Assembly (NCBI GenBank): GCA_013400155.1 | Contig: VXBM01000561.1 | Location: 62,001-126,000 of the forward strand | Reading direction: 5' to 3' | DNA from: Helopsaltes ochotensis | Lineage: Eukaryota; Chordata; Aves; Passeriformes; Locustellidae | Length of the DNA stretch: 64,000 bases | Shown here: piece by piece, positions 12,501-26,668 of the stretch | How positions within the stretch are numbered: position 1 is the stretch's first letter | How the letters are laid out: each line of letters begins with the position of its first letter | Made by a program: the position numbers and the translations under genes | The notes under the pieces: model-generated | Seen by the model: the letters and a program-made list of their open reading frames with translations, nothing else | What the model was told of the DNA's origin: nothing | Databases searched by the model: none

Positions 12501-15500
12501 GGGAAAATGTGTTGCAGAGCTGGAAGCTGATTCCTCTTCATGCACGTATCTCATCCAGTGCAATGCTCCCAGGATGTCTCTTCTCATAACTCCAACTCTT
12601 CTGCATGCAGCCAACTGGGTTACTGATTCATACAGCATTTCCTTTGGGTTGCCATTTTGTTCCTGCATGCTTAGGATGTCCATTTTTGTCATTAAAATCA
12701 ACAGGAATAAAAGCAACCCTTCAATTTCTTTATTTGAATTGACAGTAAGAGGTACAAACCAGTGTCCCTGGCATCAATGCTGTTCTGTAGGGATCAGAGT
12801 TTGATATCTCTTCAGTTTAGCTGTTAACTGTACTCTGAAAACAAATTCTTTTGTTTTCAGTTTTGTTTTTCTTCTTAGGTTGAAAAAAAGTACTTTTATA
12901 CTTACCACCAATATCTCCCAAGACTTAGGGAAAATTAGCAAGGTTATAAAATCTACAGTGTGTGTGGTTTGCTGTTGCAGCTGCACGTTAAAGGAAAAGT
13001 AATATACTCACTTGTCCTCCTTAGAAAAGCATGTATAAATTAGCACTCTTTGAAAAGTTCCTGATGCCCGGCACAATTTCTATATGTTACAGTCAAAATG
13101 TGGGCATTCCATTTTTATCACTTCCATCAATTTAAACAGCCTTGCCAAGACCTGAGTGGTCTCTGCTCCAACCTTTTTCTTTATAACATTTTCTGACCTT
13201 GTGTCTTTCCTCTAAGGTAGGAGAAATGGGGGTGCCTGAGAGGTGCAGAGTCCCCCCAGTGACTCAGTGCCTTTGCAAGGGTCAGTAAGGCCAGCTGTCC
13301 TTATGGCAAGGGTGAGCGTGACCTGGCTGGATGTCCTGCATCAGGAATGGCTCCACCATGGCTGGTTGGGCTGAAGACCATCATGCCTTCAGTACAGACG
13401 AGATTGTCTCCTTCTGGGTGTCTTTGGAGGGTTTGTGCCTTCATTAGAGAGCCTACATCTCTGTTTCCATCCATCTAACTGTAATGAATAATTCCCATGA
13501 TGGAATAATTGTTTACCCAAACCTTTTCAGCTCAGTTAAGGGTTAAGGATATACTTCAGCATCTTACCGTCTTCTTCCAGTGCTAAGAAATAGAAAGAGA
13601 AACTTAAGACAAGTGAGAAGGATTTGTGTTAACTCTGTTGCCAAGGAGTTTTTCTTAAATTCTCACCTTCCATAATATCTGGGTAAAAATAATATCGAAT
13701 CTATTAAATCTTCAAGTTTCTTACTTTTTCTTCATCAACACTAGGATGAAGCATTTTACAGTCACAAGAAATGCACATGAGCCAGACAGAGATATTAGAG
13801 TTGTTCTTGTCCTTCCATGCCCTGTCCCCTGAGTTTCTTATTCTGCATGTGAAAATTAAACTGAAATTAAACTCTTAATTTATCACCATGTTGTGGTGAC
13901 AGCAGGCAGGATCAGAACACTTTAAAAACATGTAGCACCACATTAACATCAGAAACAGATTCTTCCCCAGAGAGGAGAGAAGATTTTAAAGAATGCAGAA
14001 AGATGCCACAGGGCTGTAATCCCTCTTGCTGCACAGAAAACAAGTGATTGTTGTCGAAACACTTGGAGGGGGAGGTGGGTCCAATAATCTGCAGAACATA
14101 TGTAGGATAAGGCTTTTCCACTGGAGATGAGAACTTGAAATAAACAACATTAGAGGAAAAAAGAAAAACATGGCAAAAGAAAAAAGAGAGGCAATATGTT
14201 GTATGGTAATAACTCAATGTGACTGCCCAGAGAAGTGAACTGCTCCAAGGAGCATCTCTCTGGATGCAGATTGTCTTTGCTACAGAGGGCTGCAGACTCT
14301 ACCTACACCAGCATGTTCTCTTTGCTTGCCGTGGTATGCTTTTGCAGGGTTTTGAGCAGCCTCCTCGTCCATTCATGGAGTACTAGCAGGTATCCCAGGA
14401 TATGTGAGGGCCATTTGTGAAGACGGCCTGTGGTCCAGATTTAGTAAAGCTCTTAAACACGTACTTAAGGGATTTGCTGATTTGGATTCTGCACTCTCTG
14501 CTGGCTCACTCCACCTCTTCTGGCTCACTGACTATTTGGCTCTGCAAGTGGTTTAGGATGCTCCTGCCTTCAAAAGCTGGGCCCCCTCTTCTCTGCAGCA
14601 TTAGAACTGGGGTAGGCATGCTAGCCTTGCCTCGGCAGGTATGTCTTTTCTCTGTTAATTCGTAGTGGCCCCATGCTCATCCCAGCAGGTAGGAGCATGC
14701 TGCGGCACGTGGGGCCACAGTGGATCATCCTGTCCTACTGGCAGTCCCATAGAGCGTGGTCCCCAGCCTTCTGCCTGTCATGTGCCTGCCAGTGGCACTT
14801 CTCTCCAGGAGGTGACCACTCATCCCATGGAATCCACTCCAGTGCTGTCACTCCCTGCTCAGAACAACCTCATGTTGCAGAGGATCCCCTACAGGACTTC
14901 TCTTGGTGGCAGTGAAGAAAGGCGTGAGTAAGGACTTCACTTAAGTGGTTGTTCTTTAGGGACGTTTCTGCCTTAAACTTATTGCATTGGCAGGGGGTGA
15001 TTGTCATTCCCATGATGGAGGCAAGGATGAGATTTCAAAGCCTTTCTAAATATGACAGTTTTAAAGCTTGCTGTCTGGAGGAAGGCTTTAGACATCACTT
15101 TAAAATGCTGAAATTCCCAATCTTTGAGAGCACCAAAGTGATGTAAAACCCCAGGTCTGAGGGCATTAGCAGGAGTAATTTTCAGGGCTCCTAAGTCACT
15201 GTTCTTTTAAATTAAATTTTACTGTCTTAGGATCTTTTCAATATGTTACCCTTGTTTCTATATTAAACTTCAGATTACAGAATCTTCTTAAATGTTTTCA
15301 AGTTTTTAGATGTTTTTAAATGTATTCCCACAGAGACTGGGTAAAATGTGTTTAATTTTTGCTCCTGCTTTGCTTCATCCGAGAGACCCCAACTGAGAGA
15401 AGTTGGAGATCCCCATTTGTTATGTTTTGTCCAATCCAGAGCTGCCCCTGCCTGCAGCAGTGATGCTCCCAGGAAAATGCAAACTTGCCAGCTCAGCATG

Positions 15501-18500
15501 TCTCAGCTCATGTCACTGAGAGATGCACAAGTCTGACACACTTTGGAGTGTGGCCAGGAGAGATGTATTGCCTGGCAGAAGCTGGGTACATGTGCCTCCT
15601 GCGCTGCTTGGGATTTGTGGGCCGGGCAGGGCCCCCTTGGGCTCCTTTGCCAAGACAGGTGCTGGCATTCTCCATATAGCCACTGCTCCTTCCTTCATGG
15701 AAACTGGGCAAGAGCAGAGCCTGTGGCCATGCCAAAGCCTCTTTGGAGACACCTCTACCAACAAGCCAAGGTGCAGTTATATTTTTTCCGCAGGGATTGG
15801 GATCCCCACCGGCTTGTGCGCCCATGGCTGAACTGTTCACTGCACCCAGGCTTCCCCTGGGAGAACTTGATTTTGGGTGTTTGGAGAACCTATGCCTACA
15901 AGCTAGCACTGTGGCCCAATATGCCTTTAAAAGGTGTTTCAGGCCCCCATGAAGAAATTGATAAAGAAGTCTGAAGTAGTGAGATTGTTTTGTTTGGAGG
16001 TTTTCTAATAGGGCTGAGGAACTTTGTAAGGGGCAGAGCCAGGACTTCTGTTCAATCAAGGCTCAGATTTGGATTTTCTATCAAATAGTCCTGGGGCAGG
16101 GCAGACAATACAGGGTTAAGTGCTGCAGCTGCACACTGTTGCCCTGCACGCTGCTGCATTGGAATAGGGAGTGAGCAGAGAGAAAGCTATGCCTGAAACT
16201 ATTCCGCAAACCAACATTTCTGCTAATTCACCTGCAAGAAGCAAACCACTTCAAGGGATTTGTTGAAGAAAGAAATATTTTTCCTTAAGAAGCTTTAAAA
16301 GAAAGGGCCCTCTTGACAGAAAAGAAATCCTGGTGATTCAGCTGAGCAGAGTGCAGTGTACTCAGCAGAAAAAAAGAAAGAAATGAAAGTGTTAGCAGAG
16401 CCTTGATTATTGGTGACAGAGGAGCATTAGCCAAGTTATAATGGATTGTCAAACTAGGCTCATGTTTGCTTAGTCTCCCAAGTTCTTTGCACTGAGCCAA
16501 CATCTAGCCATCTGGGATGGGAGGTGGGGGGGAGTAGGTTTTTGTTAAAAAAAAAGTGAAAATCAGTTGAATTTATGTTTCTATTCTAACGGAAGAAGTG
16601 TTTAAAAGGAAAACATACCTTTCAGAATGAAGCATTTGTTTTTGTTCTCTACAAGTGCTTGTTTGAATTAATGTTTGTTAAAGGGCTTGTAGTTAGTAAA
16701 TCATGGAGGTTTCCCTTGGTAACATAAAAATAGGTGTGATTGGAAAATTTGTAGCAAGAAAATAAAACTGCCTTTTACCCACTTGGACCTCACTTGACTT
16801 GGTGAGACATTTGTAAACCCGGTTTGACTTAAAAGTACATTTTTTAAAGAAAAAAAGTACCACTCAGACAGAAATTTTCCAGGAAGACGCACAGAAGTTG
16901 CAGCAACCACACCATGAATCATGTGTCCATCCAAGGACACAGCCATTCCCAAGTGGTGGTGCTTACTGATGAGGGAAACACAAAACACTTGAGTACAAAA
17001 GTAAGAACAGCTTGGGAAACAGAGACAGATTTTTCTGTAGCACATGTAATTTAATTTTCCAGCCTTGCCCTTCTGTGCACTAATTCAGTCACTTCTTACA
17101 TTTAGGACCCCTTGGCTTTGATAGGCACAGCCACGGTGACCTCTTGTCATTGTATTTGTGTGTGAAAATAATTGTGTCCAGCTTTATACCACAGTGCAAC
17201 CTGTGCTGGTCAAAAGCCTGGGGGAGCAAACAGACAACAACCAGCTTGTGATGGCTTTGGGTCAGGACCTTGTGCTAATGAAAAAAGGAATAGATATTTC
17301 TGAATGCAAAGTTTTGTCTTTGTCCTGCACTGCTTCCTAAGGGAGCTGGGAACAGTGCAGTTATTTTCACACAGTGAGAGGAGTACACATGTAAGAGGGG
17401 GCAGGCACAGCCACTTCAGGGATGAAGATTTGACTTTAGCCCTCTAGTCCAGCTGAGGCTTTTTGAGAGCCAGAGGTTACCATGGATGACTCTGCAGCAC
17501 AGCTGATAGAAATATTCCACTGAAGGTGACTCTGCTGACATCTTTGCAGAATTCTACGCCTGTTGGTTTCATCCAGATAACTACCAAGGTTAACTGATGG
17601 GAGGGGTGAATCCCAAGGGATTTCTTTGAGAGTTACTATGCTACTGCATCTGTCTAATTTTGAACAGAAAATCCTGTTGGTGGCAGAGTCTCAGCATTTT
17701 GTTTTGGTGTTGTATATGTGGGAAGATTTAGTAACTTGCAAAATTCAGTACATCATAATCAGTTTCTGGGTCATAAAGAGACTTGGCAAACTTTTGGTGT
17801 ACTTTGTAATGTGTTTTTTTTCTGCTTTAAGTCAAACCAGAGTTAGACACTTGACTTTGAGTGTTCTGATTTATTTCATCTGCTCTTAGAAGATAACTTT
17901 TGTTTTGTTGCACATAGGAAAAAGAAGACCCTGGTGGAACATTACACTCATAAAGCAACAACAAAAAAGAAAAAAAAATTGTGAAACAGGAATATTTGAA
18001 GACATGGTATGCCAGTCATATAGTTTGCATTCAAATTAAACAATTTTTAAAGTAACATATTCTTTTGAATTCTGATACACTAATAAAAAAGGTTTATTCA
18101 GCAAGGGTTAACTTTCTCTTGTGCACAAGGATCTAATTCATTTAAATCCCTGTTGAGCTTTTAGCACACAAATGAAGTGTTATGTGGTTATGCTGGAGCA
18201 CTTGGCATTGGGTGAATTTTTCCCATCGAAATGTTGACTTGCTAGACACGTGCAAAGCCTGTCCACCTCGCTGTGGCTGTGCGTGTGTAGCAGAAGGCAG
18301 AGCTGTGAGCAGCCCCAGTGTGGATGGAGCAGTCCAGCTCGATGTGCAATGAACCTCCTGCCCCTGGGGAAGACTGTGCATTTTGTTGGGTAAATATCCT
18401 GACCCAAGGCACTCTGCATGAGTAAGTATACTCCAGTAAGGAGTATACAGGTATTTCAGACCTGGGAAGACTAAGAAAATTCTTATGAAATTTAAACAAA

Positions 18501-19427
18501 ACTGAGCACCTTTATATGCTTGTGGGTAGGGTCTTTGGTGCATGCAAATTGCTTTTGGTAGCTGCAGGGACTTTATGCTGTGAAATGTCTTAGAGTGATG
18601 ACACTCAAGACCAGGGTTGCAGTTCTAATGTAAGGATCACCCAGATTCAGCCTGGGCCTGTTTTGTGACACTCATTTGCAGTGACTGAAGATGAAAAGTT
18701 GGTGTTTGCCTGTGCCGTGTTGAGTCCTACCCCTGTATATGACATAATAATAGAAACGTAAACAATTCTGTGATGACAAGGGTGTATGTTGGCTTCTTGT
18801 TGTGAAAACACACATTATTGTAAAGTAATCCCATTGAGTGAGAAGGGGGGAGACACTGATACTTCCTATACCAATGCTGCACTGGTTTTCATTTAACAGG
18901 TCTTCTTTGTACTCTTTTGGCAAGGTCTTTGTATGGTTGAAAATATAAATTGCACATCAAAAAAGGCTTTTTTTACAATGCCAAACTAACATAAAAGAGA
19001 CTTGGTGTAGAGAGGGTCAGATTTATTGTTTGCCTTTCCTTGGCCTTTTTTCATCAACACAAACCAGCTTGTTCTGAAACTTTATTAGTATATGGAGTGG
19101 AGCTATAATTTGATTTGGACTGTTCTTTTTTTGGAAGGAGGTGTTAATGTTTCCAAAAGAGAGTGACTTTCTTAGGGTGTTGAAGCAACATAGCACTTGT
19201 CTTCTATGATGTTCTTTATAAATATGCAACCAGGTATTTACAGTATCTGTGCTTAGCAAATATCTCTTGATTGGGAAATTCTTGCTACATGGTTGTGCTA
19301 CAGGCATAGGAAGTCTCTAAAGATGTTATGTTAAAAGAAAAGCAACATTGTCTTTTGTGAAATCAATAGAAATCTTTCTTCTGATTAAATTTTCAGTTCT
19401 AGAAGTTAAATAATGAAGACAAGGTAG
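6510..19427. other. Non-coding DNA, no gene recognised
   Basis: Open frames are short and domain-free. The longest, at 15508-16059 on the minus strand, is mirrored by an overlapping plus-strand frame at 15543-15974 in a locally GC-richer patch, which argues for composition rather than coding. A block at 6801-6872 (plus) has a usable acceptor and an AAG|GTAAGA donor, but all three frames contain stops. A perfect 9-bp hairpin (AGTGCTGCT-GG-AGCAGCACT) lies at 10132-10151. No repeat family or RNA gene could be named. Confidence 0.55.
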
Positions 19428-19498
19428 TGTTAGGTCATAGGTTGGACTCGATAATCTTGAAGATCTTTTCCAGCCTAGTTGATTCGGTGATTTTGTGA
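19428..19498 (+). mobile_element. CR1 LINE 3' end fragment
   Basis: The stretch AGGTTGGACTCGATAATCTT, continuing with GAAGATCTTTTCCAGCCTA, is the typical 3' terminal wording of avian CR1 retrotransposons. It is followed by GATTCGGTGATTTTGTGA, a worn form of the 8-bp repeats that end CR1. Only about 70 bp of 3' end are recognisable, as expected for 5'-truncated copies. The element is in plus orientation, non-coding and old, judging by substitutions in the terminal repeats. Confidence 0.85.
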
Positions 19499-20809
19499 AG
19501 ATTAAAAGATAGTTTTTCATGAGAGTTTTAGGGTGGGTCCCATGTTCATTGCGTATTCATTTGAATACTCAATAAACTGAATTTAGCCTGAAAACCGATC
19601 CAGGAGTGGGATTTAATTCTCAGTGGTAACATTGCATGCAGGAGTAATGTGTAAAGTAAATGGAGTAAGTAAAAAGTAAATGAAGGGAGTAAAGATTACA
19701 TCTGTTTTTGACCAGAGTGTTTTGTGTTTACAACTAGTCACTCGTCATACTTGCATTTTCATATGTTCTGTTTTCAGTGTTAACTTGAAAGAATATGAAT
19801 CATGCTGAGGGCAAAGATCGAGGTAATTTTCCTGACACTGAATATTTTACTGTAGTATTCACAGACCACTTACCCTCAGCAGTATGAAAATCTTCTCACT
19901 GCCTTTAGGCTGTTGTGTTGTGAAAGGTTGCAGTATAACATGTGCATCCTACATCCTGATTTCTCCATGGAGTAATCCAAAAAGTCCTTGAAAATTTAGA
20001 ATGCTCCCTTTTAATTGTCACAGTACTTTGGAGTCACTGTCTGCTTGATAAATCTCTGTCCCTCCTCATTACTGATAAATCACTGATAAATAAGTGTTTG
20101 ACATAAAAGTACACCTTAACAGTTTTTGATTTCAGTAGTAGGCTATGGAAAAAAAGGAGTGATGCTTTGGATGTGGAGCAAAAGAAAAAAAAAAGGAATA
20201 GAAAATACTTTGACTTTGGTCATTATCAATGTTATATGGCAGTATTCACCTGTTTCAAGAGTTTGCTGTAGAGTGGAAATGAAGTCTCTGCTAAATGGGC
20301 AAATGTTCCTGAGCTGCGTAAGATCAAAACCTGTTAGAAAAATGAATGGCAGCAAGCAGCCTGGCATTAAATTACATTGTTGATGGTGAGGAGGGTGCAT
20401 CTAGTTTTCTTTCTCAAAAAGTTAACTGATATGCTATTTTAGCCACTAAAAGCTGCTCTGAGCATGGCTTGTCTTCCAGCTGCATTCTCCTCTGAAACAG
20501 GCTTATATGCAGATGAATTTCTTTGGCTAGGGGTATTTACACCCAGATCCATCAGTACTTCAGTGCTCAGCATCTCTCCATCTGGCTTACAAGCTCCTAG
20601 CACAGGAAACGGAAAAAAGAAATCCAGCTCAGAGACTTAAGTTCCATAGTCAGTGAATAAACAGAAATCAGCATTTGAGAATGGGATAGGTTATTACAAA
20701 ATAAATGTCAGTAATGAGAACTGCTAAGAACTACAAAGAACTAACATAAATACAAACCACTTAGTAGATGGAAAACAGAGATGCTCTATGGACATATCCA
20801 GAAGGCTTA

Positions 20810-20935
20810 GATTTTGGAACAAACTTTGTTGGGAAGTAGCCGAATTGCTGTCACTGAGGTCTTTCAAGAAGAGATTAGAATCTAGGAGGGACAGTCTGGG
20901 CACATTGGAGCTTGATTCAAAAAAAGGCAGCATAC
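20810..20935 (+). mobile_element. Possible ancient CR1-like fragment
   Basis: The phrases GGAAGTAGCCGAATTGCTGT, CACTGAGGTCTTTCAAGAAG and GGGACAGTCTGG resemble the segment just upstream of the CR1 3' end in plus orientation. The likeness is diffuse and is my own pattern match rather than an alignment. A short piece at 20948-20992 (AATCACAGAAATATTATGCT, then GGAAAAGATTTCAAAAGATT) resembles the CR1 3' end in the opposite orientation. Confidence 0.4.
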
Positions 20936-20992
20936 ATTTCATGGGATGAAATCACAGAAATATTATGCTGGAAAAGATTTCAAAAGATTAAC

Positions 20993-23900
20993 TTTTTTGG
21001 TTCTGCTATGGACATACTGACAACACGGTTGCAGTAACAACTGACTCTAGATATTTTGTGAACATGCTGATATTAGAAATCCATGAGCAATTCAAAATAA
21101 TTGTGATGTTTTTGAAACCAAATGTTGATTTTGTTTTCATCTGAGCTAAAAGACTAATACGCCATGAATTAGTGGTAAACTCCTTGCTGTATGGCACCTT
21201 GTGAATTTTGGTGTCTCTAAACTGGGGAGGAGAATGCTGTCTTAATGAACTATTATGTAAACAATAAATATTAACATACATTTTAAAATGTACCAAAATG
21301 ATGTCTACAAAGGTATAATTACAGGCTAGATTGTCTTCAGTTGTTGTTATGGACAGAATGTCCTGTTGCATCCCTTTTAAAATTAGTGTATTTCTTTTTC
21401 AGATTCATGCTTCAGATGAGTTCCATATGTACTGCAGATTTAACAAATTTGTCACTGGTGTCTTATTATCACTTGAAATTGCTTCGCAGTTATGTCAGAT
21501 CCAGAATTCTCATTTGTTTTTCATAGCATGGATCACATTTTAATACCAAGTGTCTTCTGTGTATCTCTCTTCTTCCCATTCTTCATTTGTGAAACACCTT
21601 TGTGGTATGGATAGTTATTACATCCATGGAAAAGTGAAGTTAGGGAAGTATTTCATGCAACTTTAACTTCATAACAGTTTAAGAGCTGGGACTGGGAGAG
21701 CCAGCACTGCGTGACTGGCCAGTTCTTCACTGCAGGCCGTTTCTGAGAACATCTCACAAGATCGGTTTATAGTTTTTTACTCTTAACTTGTCTGTCTGAG
21801 TAATATTATTGGTTGTTTCTAAGGATTCTTCCTTCCTTGAGTGCTCTATGCCTTTCCATCTCTCTTGTCCTCTCTGCTGACAAGACCAAAGCTAAAAAGC
21901 AGTGTGAAAGGCAGCACCCTCCACGTCACAGGTTACTGGCTCTATGTGTGAGTTCAGGGGCAAGTGGAGAGAGGCCACAAGCTAGTACAGTCATTTCTTC
22001 CTGGAAACTGAAAGGAGGTCTGGTCAAGTATTTCTCACCATCCTTGCTTTTTGAAAAAGGATTTAATTTCCATCCAAACACCTACCTCTATGAAAACTGG
22101 TTGTTTTTTCTGGAAATTCCCAGTACAGAGCTGGGGCTGTACCTCTGCCTGTACTGCCATCCTACCTGCACCCCAAGAGAGTTGTTGGTGAGGGAAGGTG
22201 GGGTACATCACAGGAGAAGCAGTCTTCAGGGCATTTTCATCTGAGAGACTTCAGGCTAGCTACAGCTGTGTTGTGCAGCCCCAGGGGATTTTCAGGGGTG
22301 TGTAGGGACTTCCCTCTTCCTTTCCATACAGTTTGTACTTTATTCTAGTGGGTTTTCCACTCTTTTGAAGATGACTAAAAACATGGGAGACTCCCTCCAT
22401 GCCCACTTAGAGCCATTTTCTGGCTCTGCTCAGTAAAATATGCTAGCCAGGATGAATACATTTTAATAATCCAATTTAACCTGTGGGGTTTGTATGTTCC
22501 TTTAATGTTTCTCTCCCTTTTTCCTCATGAAGAGGTGCTGCCTGCTCATTGTTTGTAGTTAGAAAGATTCTTTGAGGATGGCTTAAGCAATTAAACTGAC
22601 CAAGTTTATTTTGTTTGGTCCATTAGGATTGTACAGAACACAATATAAATGTGTACATTACCAATCCAAAATGAGTGTTCTATTGAAATGATTACAACAA
22701 CAGGAATTGAGTAAGCTCTGCTAGATATATTACTGCATTTGTATTTGTACACACTTATTTACAGTACAGCAGTTGTCACAGATAGATTGCAGGACTGGGT
22801 GGATGACTGGCCTGGCCCCAGAGGGCATTTCTCATGTGGCTGCCTTGTTAAAGCCCTCAGAAGCCCAGGAGCATTCCTGCATTGCTTGTACCCTAAGTGA
22901 AGGGTGCTGCCCTAAGCAAAGATGTGCTGCCTCCTCTACTTTGGTGTGTAGCACCACCATGCCACTGTCAGGTGAGGCATCTCTCACGGGAATATAGTTC
23001 ACAAGAATGCAGTTTAACTGAAGTATAAAACATTATGGACAATGGTTAAAAATACTCTATTCTGACCAAAATGACACAGAGGTTGTTTTGGGAAGTCTTG
23101 CTCTCTCAGTCTATCATAAAATCCCTGTAGGAGCTAAAAGTAAAGGTTCTCTTGGAAGTGTGATGTGAGGGGAAAAAGAATTCTGCATTTCAGTTTTTCT
23201 TTAATGTGGATTTTATGAGAGGAGATGCCATTGTTGGGTAGAAGGTTCTTAGAAGGCCAAACCCAAAATCTGTTTCAGTACTAACATGGACGCATGAATT
23301 TAGTTGCTCAGTGGTTACTCACCAGTTCTGAAAAAAACACAGAAATTGTTTCCAGGTTCAAATTAGACAAAACAATGTGTGCTCTGTGACACACTGGACC
23401 TCAATTTTATGGCAAGAACCTCCAGTTTCTTTGGCAGTTCAAAGCAGAGCCCTACAGTGCACTGAAAGTTTTGTGGCAGCTTCATAAACATTCCCAAACT
23501 CTGCAATATATCGAGCAGTGAGTGATTTGATTACACGTATTAAGTGGATTGAAATTGCTTCTTGTATATAGCTGAAATGAGGCTTGATCTGGGGTTTTGG
23601 CATGGTGAAGATGGAAGGAGCTCGAGACAGAGAAAGGAAGATCTTCTGTATACACTGAAGTCAGAAGAGTTGGAAGAGGGGTTTTGGGGTTTTAATGAAT
23701 ACAAACTCCCCCTATTTTTTCTATATTTGCTGTGAGCACACATTTGTCTGCAGGATGATGGGTGAGCAGGAAGTGTAGGGTGCGTTCAGGGTGAGCTGGA
23801 AGATGAGCTCTGCAGAAACAAAGGGTTGGGCCCGGGCATGTCGGATCCAGACGGGGCTGTTCTACTTGGATGGACCTCTTCTGGGATGTTGCAGCACATA

Positions 23901-26668
23901 AGGTAAGGTAGTCATTGAAACAGTTTCTGGGCAGTGTTTGCTAACATAGATACTCAAAACGAAAAATGTGTTGAAATCTGAAATCTGTGTTGAAATGGTT
24001 TGCTTCTCACTTTTGGACCAAGTGGGTTTTTTAGATAACGTACTAGCCAGTGCAATTCCAGGGCAAAGAACTTTCAAATTTGATTATTTCTGAGTACTTG
24101 GACCTTTCTGTCATGTAACTTAGTGCCATCAATGGCTTTTCTGAACGTTTTGTTGAGGTCTGTAACTGGAGACAAGACCATTTTCAAACTTAATATATTT
24201 CACCTGATTAGACGCAGAGTCCAAAAATGTCTCTTCTCCACAGTCAAAGGAGGGGAGAATGGGGAATGAAGATAAAAGTAATCCAAGTATTATCTCAAAC
24301 TAAAGAATACTTGGCTTTTGTTTGATAATGAGACTATATTTTGTCAGGCAGATTATGGGAACAAAGGTAGTCAGGAGTAACTGTGGAAGTGCAAATGTGT
24401 CTGCAATTGAAGAGTAGCTGGATAATGTCCATCTCATAATAGTCTGAGATATGGCAGAGGAAATTGCAAGTCTGGTAGAAAGGAATTTTCATAACCTGTG
24501 AACTCCAGCACTTTACGGTTGGGGAATAATGACTGTAGCACCCTCTTTTACAGAAAGGGAAAAATAATCTGGGCAGCTCATTAGTGTCACCTCAGTTGTA
24601 TATAGAGATTTGAAACAATAGAGACCAAAGAAAGGCAAGTGGATAATGTAAAAATTGAAAACAACAGTTTTTCAAAGGTGAATTGTACCAAGTTAGATGA
24701 TATTTCTCTTTTACAAGGTAGTTCCTCTGCAAAGGAAGTGAAGTGTAGAGATTCAGTATAGCAGGGCTTCAGTGCCACTGAGCTGTGCAGGAGTCTGAAA
24801 GAACCTGAGGGAGATGGGAATTTGTAGGCAGACTCTCAAGCAGTAGGGAACAGTTTAAAGAGGCCACAGAGCTGCCACTTTGAATGGGCAAAGGTTGAGC
24901 TGGAGGAGCCACAGTGTTCCTCCTGTAGCATCTGGAAAGTGTTCCTGTTAAATTGTGCCATTGATAACTTTGTCACCAGAAGTCACAGCTTGCTAAAGCA
25001 CAGGCTGAGGATGCCAGCTGGGTGGCATTGTTGCCTGTTGAAAGAAGGTTTGAAATACTATCCCGGCAAAACCAGATGGACCTTCTGGATGGTGTGTGGG
25101 CCGTTGGATAAAATACTGCAAGGCGAAGGGCAAGGTGCAGTTAACACCTCAGTAAACATTCCTTTGATGAGACATCCTAATGTAACCTCCTATGCTGAGT
25201 AACAGTTGCTTGCTTTATTAAACAGTCTTTAATTAGGTGATCCCAAGCTACTGTTTCTCATAGTGTGTCAACTGAATTTCATGTAAAGTTGGCTGGAGTT
25301 ACTCCAACAGTTAGAGGTGGATCAGGCTATTTTTTCTGGGGGACACTTGTTTTTTCTTCTGCAGAAGTTAAAGGTATGGATTGTATGAAGGGCAATGCAG
25401 AAAGGTAATGGTTAATGCATACAAATACTGTTGACTATCTACATCAGGAACAGAACTTTCTGTCTCTGATGGCAGCACTGCTTAAGCCAAAATTTCTATT
25501 TTGGGAAAAATGATAACAAGGACTTGTAAAAAATATTTATGAAATTTTGGAAAAAGGGAAATCTGTGTTTGGGAATGTTTTGACTGGCAAAAAAAAAGTT
25601 TTGGTTGTTCTACTGCTTCCTAAAAAATGATTTTTTAAAAATTAAAATTTCTAGATGCTTGGAGGGTAGCTTAATAAACACTGGTAAAAATATTTCAATA
25701 TTAAACATACAGTAATCTTACCTATATGCACATATGCTGGATTTATATAGTCTAGTTAGTACATTTTAAAATTAAATAGAATGATGATAAAGCATTTAAT
25801 ATTATCATGTCTTTAGTCTTAGGTCTAGCACAGAGGGTTTTAGAGGTAGATTGTTGAGGCCTACTTTGCAGTGACTATGACAAATTAGTGTTGGACTGAG
25901 GAATCACTCAGAGAAAGTGTTTGAACTTGGGTCACTCTAATTAACTTACAATTCCAAATTAATGTGTCAGCCTATGTGGCATATGTTTCAGAGAGCCCAA
26001 TCAGCCAGTTTATACTGGCTTTAGGAGTAGATATACAAATTATTTTTTAAAAAGCAGATTTAGGTGCTGAATATCAGGCATCTGATTTTGAGAAAAAAAA
26101 GAATTCTAATTTAATCTGTCTTGCTTTAGTTTCTTCTTGATGTGAGATCCCAAGTTGCAAACCAAGATTATCTTGACGTTTTCCTTTGCCTTTTTCAAGG
26201 AAAAATTCTTGCTGGCTTCCATTCAGCAGAGCTTTGGGCAGAGCAAAGGCTGAGAATAGAATGATTAAGCCTCGGTCAAAACCTCTCTTGCTTCTTTGTG
26301 ACTTCCACAACTCCATGCTAAGTCACTCAGATGCACCTCCAGCACCAGGAATCAATCATCTACTGACAGAGGGAGAGTGGAAAGCCATTAGTTTTATAGG
26401 AGCTTTTCCCCTTGAAATTCCATTGCTGTTTGACTCTTTCTGAGAGATGATGTTGAAACTGAGGATAAATTCAGTTTCAGCATTTTCATATTCTTTGCAG
26501 TCACTGCCAGGAAAGTGCTCAAACCTTACGCAATAATGGCCTGGACTCCTTTCAACGTTTGCTGTGGTCGTCACGGCACTGTAGTGATCTCAGCGCCATA
26601 CATCCCAAGTGCTGGATGCAATCTGCTTGGAGAGGCTTCTCTGCACAGGGCTGAAACTTCAGAAGCAG
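20993..26668. other. Non-coding DNA, no gene recognised
   Basis: Open frames here (for example 21813-22244 plus, 143 codons) have no recognisable domain and no supporting splice context. I see no repeat family or RNA gene. Confidence 0.55.

Noticed and set aside
23326..23330. Acceptor TTTTTTTCAG followed at once by donor ACTG|GTGAGT on the minus strand
   Set aside because: It would imply a 5-bp exon, so this is a chance juxtaposition of splice-like words.
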